In this document: piece after piece, positions 62,274 to 64,000 of the stretch
How the letters are laid out: each line of letters opens with the position of its first letter
Position numbering within the stretch: the first letter of the stretch is position 1
Origin: Halobacillus sp. Nhm2S1
GTDB lineage: Bacteria; Bacillota; Bacilli; Bacillales; Halobacillaceae
NCBI RefSeq assembly: GCF_019599545.1
Contig: NZ_JAIEZV010000002.1
Location: forward strand, 124,001 to 188,000
DNA length: 64,000 nt
Direction: 5' to 3'
Made by a program: the position numbers and the translations under genes
Notes under the pieces: model-generated
What the model saw: only the letters and a program-made list of their open reading frames with translations
What the model was told of the DNA's origin: nothing
Databases searched by the model: none

Positions 62274-62306
62274 ATAAAAAAAGCCCGGTGGCGTCACCAG
62301 ACTTTT
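62274..62306 (-). terminator. Terminator of cccB
   Basis: AAGCCCGGTG pairs with CACCAGACTT (two G-U) around a 4-nt loop, with seven T residues on the minus strand, 10 bases after the cccB stop. Confidence 0.85.
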
Positions 62307-62315
62307 CCTGAAAGC

Positions 62316-62726
62316 TTATTCCATTGTCGCAAGCCAGCTGGCTACAAGTTGAGCATCTTCGTCAGATACGTTCTTTTGAGCCGGCATGCCGCCTTTACCA
62401 TTTTTAATGATATCAACGATTTCGTCAGCTGAGTATTTCGACCCTATTTCTGTCAGTGCTGGTCCCATTCCTCCGCCAAGTTCACCACCGTGGCACTGAG
62501 CACAGTTGTTCTTGTACACTGCTTCTGCTGCAGCTGTGTCTACGGTCCCACCGTCACCGCTGTCTGAAGTGCCTTCATCTGCACCTTCGCCGGAATCTTC
62601 AGCCGTTTGTTCTTCTGTCGTTTCATCGTTCGCACTGTCATCGGTCGCTCCTTCGTCTCCGCCGCCCCCACAGGCACTCAAGACCAGGATCAGCCCTAAA
62701 AATAGAGCAGATAATAGTTTTTTCAT
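62316..62726 (-). CDS. cccB: Cytochrome c-551 lipoprotein
   Basis: CccB is a membrane-anchored single-heme cytochrome c. The 136-residue precursor has a lipoprotein signal peptide with lipobox LSAC at about 16-19, and a long acidic, low-complexity linker (Asp/Glu/Ser/Gly/Thr) to about residue 65. The heme-binding motif is CAQCH, and a probable methionine ligand is in GGMPAQ. It would be exported, lipidated by Lgt and act in electron transfer to the oxidase. The strongly acidic linker fits a moderately halophilic lifestyle. Confidence 0.93.
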   Translation of the reverse strand: MKKLLSALFLGLILVLSACGGGGDEGATDDSANDETTEEQTAEDSGEGADEGTSDSGDGGTVDTAAAEAVYKNNCAQCHGGELGGGMGPALTEIGSKYSADEIVDIIKNGKGGMPAQKNVSDEDAQLVASWLATME

Positions 62727-62777
62727 TCTGGTATCCCCTCTCGTATTTTCATGAGATATAGAGATATTATAACCGAG

Positions 62778-63653
62778 TCATGAAGTTTTGAAACCCTCAC
62801 CGAGCACTTCCGTGGCATTCATCGCAACGACGAACGCACCCGGGTCAACCGTTTTTACGGTTTGTGTCAATTTGATGAATTCATTCTGCTGGACGACACA
62901 CATGACGACCCGGCGTTCCCGGTCCGTGTAGCCCCCAGCTCCACTCAATACGGTTACACCACGATCAATTTGTTCAAAAATGGCGGAACGCACTTCATCG
63001 ACATCTTCCGTAATGATCATCACGTTCTTCGATGTGTTCAGTCCCACTTGGACGAAGTCGATCGTCCGACTGGTCGCAAACAACCCTATCAGCGCATAAA
63101 GACCTTCTTCAAGTGAGAATACAATCGCCGATGTGAGCACAATCATTCCGTCCAATAAAGCGACACTGATGCCAAGAGGTAGATGGGTGAATTTGTGCAG
63201 GACTTGAGCGGCCAAGTCGATCCCGCCTGTCGAAGCCCGTCCTCTAAAAACGATGCCAAGACCGAGTCCGACGCCCATCCCACCAAAGATCGCGCCAAGC
63301 AGCGGATTCGGTGTTGCCGGCGCCATATCACTCGTTAACAAAACGAACAGGGGCAGGGTCACGGTCCCAACGAACGACTTGAGACCAAAGTTCTTTCCTA
63401 ATATGACAACCCCCATGATGAATAAGGGAATGTTCAGCACCCACTGGACAACGCCCGGTTCCCAGCCGAACACGCCTTTTGTGATCGTACTGACACCCGC
63501 AACCCCTCCGGATGCGATGTTATTCGGTAATAAAAATAAATTGAATGCTAACGCCACAAAAAAGGATCCAAGAATAACCAATCCATAATCCAATGCTTGT
63601 CTAAGTGCCGGCGGCATCGGCTCCCGGCGATATTTTTTTGCCATCATCATCAT
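62778..63653 (-). CDS. yvjA: YitT family membrane protein (YvjA-like)
   Basis: The 291-residue protein has about five or six transmembrane helices (YitT/DUF161 domain; FNLFLLPNNIASGGVAGVST, LGLGIVFRGRASTGGIDLAA). A C-terminal cytoplasmic DUF2179 domain follows (VLSGAGGYTDRERRVVMCVV). Function is unknown. Four consecutive ATG codons begin the frame, with GGGAGAG upstream, so the exact start is uncertain by up to three residues. Position near cccB/ftsE supports the B. subtilis name yvjA. Confidence 0.88.
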   Translation of the reverse strand: MMMMAKKYRREPMPPALRQALDYGLVILGSFFVALAFNLFLLPNNIASGGVAGVSTITKGVFGWEPGVVQWVLNIPLFIMGVVILGKNFGLKSFVGTVTLPLFVLLTSDMAPATPNPLLGAIFGGMGVGLGLGIVFRGRASTGGIDLAAQVLHKFTHLPLGISVALLDGMIVLTSAIVFSLEEGLYALIGLFATSRTIDFVQVGLNTSKNVMIITEDVDEVRSAIFEQIDRGVTVLSGAGGYTDRERRVVMCVVQQNEFIKLTQTVKTVDPGAFVVAMNATEVLGEGFKTS

Positions 63654-63810
63654 GCTGTTCGACTCTCCCTATGTATCGTTCTCCATAAACCGTAAGGAGT
63701 ATAACACTAGCAAATTCTCCTGTAAATGAGAGCAGAATAACGTGTTAACACGGTAAAGGAACAAGATGTCGTTTTCCTGTTAGTTTTTGTATCGTTGGTA
63801 CTTCTATACA

Positions 63811-63840
63811 AAAAGCGGCGAGTCCAGAGACCCGCCGCTT
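63811..63840 (-). terminator. Terminator of gtaB
   Basis: AAGCGGCGAGTC pairs with GACCCGCCGCTT (one G-U) around a 4-nt loop. TTTTGTAT follows on the minus strand. Confidence 0.82.
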
Positions 63841-63844
63841 GCTT

Positions 63845-64000
63845 TTATGAGTTCATCGATTCTTGTTTTTCCATAATCTCTGCTAATAAGGCAAGGACAT
63901 CGTCCCGCATGTTTTCCCGTTCCATCGCGATGGCGAGTGTCGTTTTTATAAAGCCGAGCTGGTCACCGACATCAAAACGCTCGCCTTCAAACTCGTACCC
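63845..64000 (-). CDS. gtaB: UTP-glucose-1-phosphate uridylyltransferase, C-terminal end
   Basis: Only the last 51 codons are in the window. The frame reads GYEFEGERFDVGDQLGFIKT, then TLAIAMERENMRDDVLALL and the stop TAA. The Y-FEG-R-DVG--LGFI-T pattern is the typical end of the bacterial GalU/GtaB enzyme that makes UDP-glucose. The family is clear; whether this is gtaB or a paralogue cannot be decided from the fragment. Confidence 0.85.
   Translation of the reverse strand, partial: GYEFEGERFDVGDQLGFIKTTLAIAMERENMRDDVLALLAEIMEKQESMNS

Overview
The window is a low-to-mid GC Firmicutes chromosome segment. Gene order and protein sequences point to a Bacillaceae bacterium, most likely of the Halobacillus/Virgibacillus/Oceanobacillus type. 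Most blocks match Bacillus subtilis neighbourhoods: eno-gpmI-tpiA-pgk-gap-cggR; clpP...crh-whiA-yvcK-rapZ-yvcI-trxB-yvcD-his; hprK-lgt-yvoD-ppaX-yvoF; yvlBD; yojF-bshB2; uvrBA; and cccB-ftsE...ctpB-minJ-yvjA. Nearly all genes lie on the minus strand. The species assignment is inference from synteny; no rRNA is present.

Layout. 1-2.5 kb: 3' end of ptsI, a tiny YtzI-type membrane protein, a nitroreductase and a DUF218 protein. 2.5-10.3 kb: the lower-glycolysis operon with its repressor CggR, a clear promoter and CggR operator, and two small genes upstream. 10.5-11.8 kb: tRNA-Arg(CCG), a GC-rich repeat, and clpP with CtsR/sigma-A and sigma-B type control sites. 11.85-18.0 kb: crh, whiA, yvcK, rapZ, a Nudix hydrolase, trxB and a TPR protein. 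18.1-24.5 kb: a complete histidine operon (hisZGDBHAF-IE). 24.7-28.4 kb: a MerR regulator, acyl-CoA synthetase and acyl-CoA dehydrogenase behind a typical 19-bp-spacer MerR promoter. 28.4-29.9 kb: a pair of inverted GC-rich repeats and an unknown membrane protein. 29.9-34.8 kb: glycerol catabolism (glpP, glpF, glpK, glpD) with two leader terminators. 34.8-41.5 kb: hprK-lgt-yvoD-ppaX-yvoF running directly into glpP, then yvlB-yvlD and yojF-bshB2 (bacillithiol). 41.5-46.5 kb: uvrBA with a LexA box. 46.6-51.7 kb: prfC (RF3) and a SWIM/SNF2 helicase, interspersed with near-perfect palindromic repeats. 51.8-64 kb: a divergent CtaA-like protein, a DUF457-like membrane protein, a haloacid dehalogenase, a PAS/GGDEF diguanylate cyclase, a Fur-box-controlled siderophore ABC ATPase, a DUF1835-like protein, minJ, ctpB, ftsE (without ftsX), cccB, a YitT-family protein and the 3' end of gtaB.

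How it fits together. Carbon control is the main theme: PTS enzyme I, Crh, HprK, CggR with the glycolytic operon, the gluconeogenesis factor YvcK, and the glycerol genes with the antiterminator GlpP encoded at the end of the hprK operon. Stress and repair genes carry recognisable operators (CtsR, sigma-B, LexA, Fur).

I found no phage, CRISPR array, defence island or biosynthetic cluster, and no convincing new multi-gene system. The less ordinary items are the intergenic palindrome family near 46.5, 48.4 and 51.8 kb, the inverted repeat pair at 28.5-29.0 kb, the missing ftsX next to ftsE, and a CtaA-like protein that lacks expected cofactor and disulfide residues.
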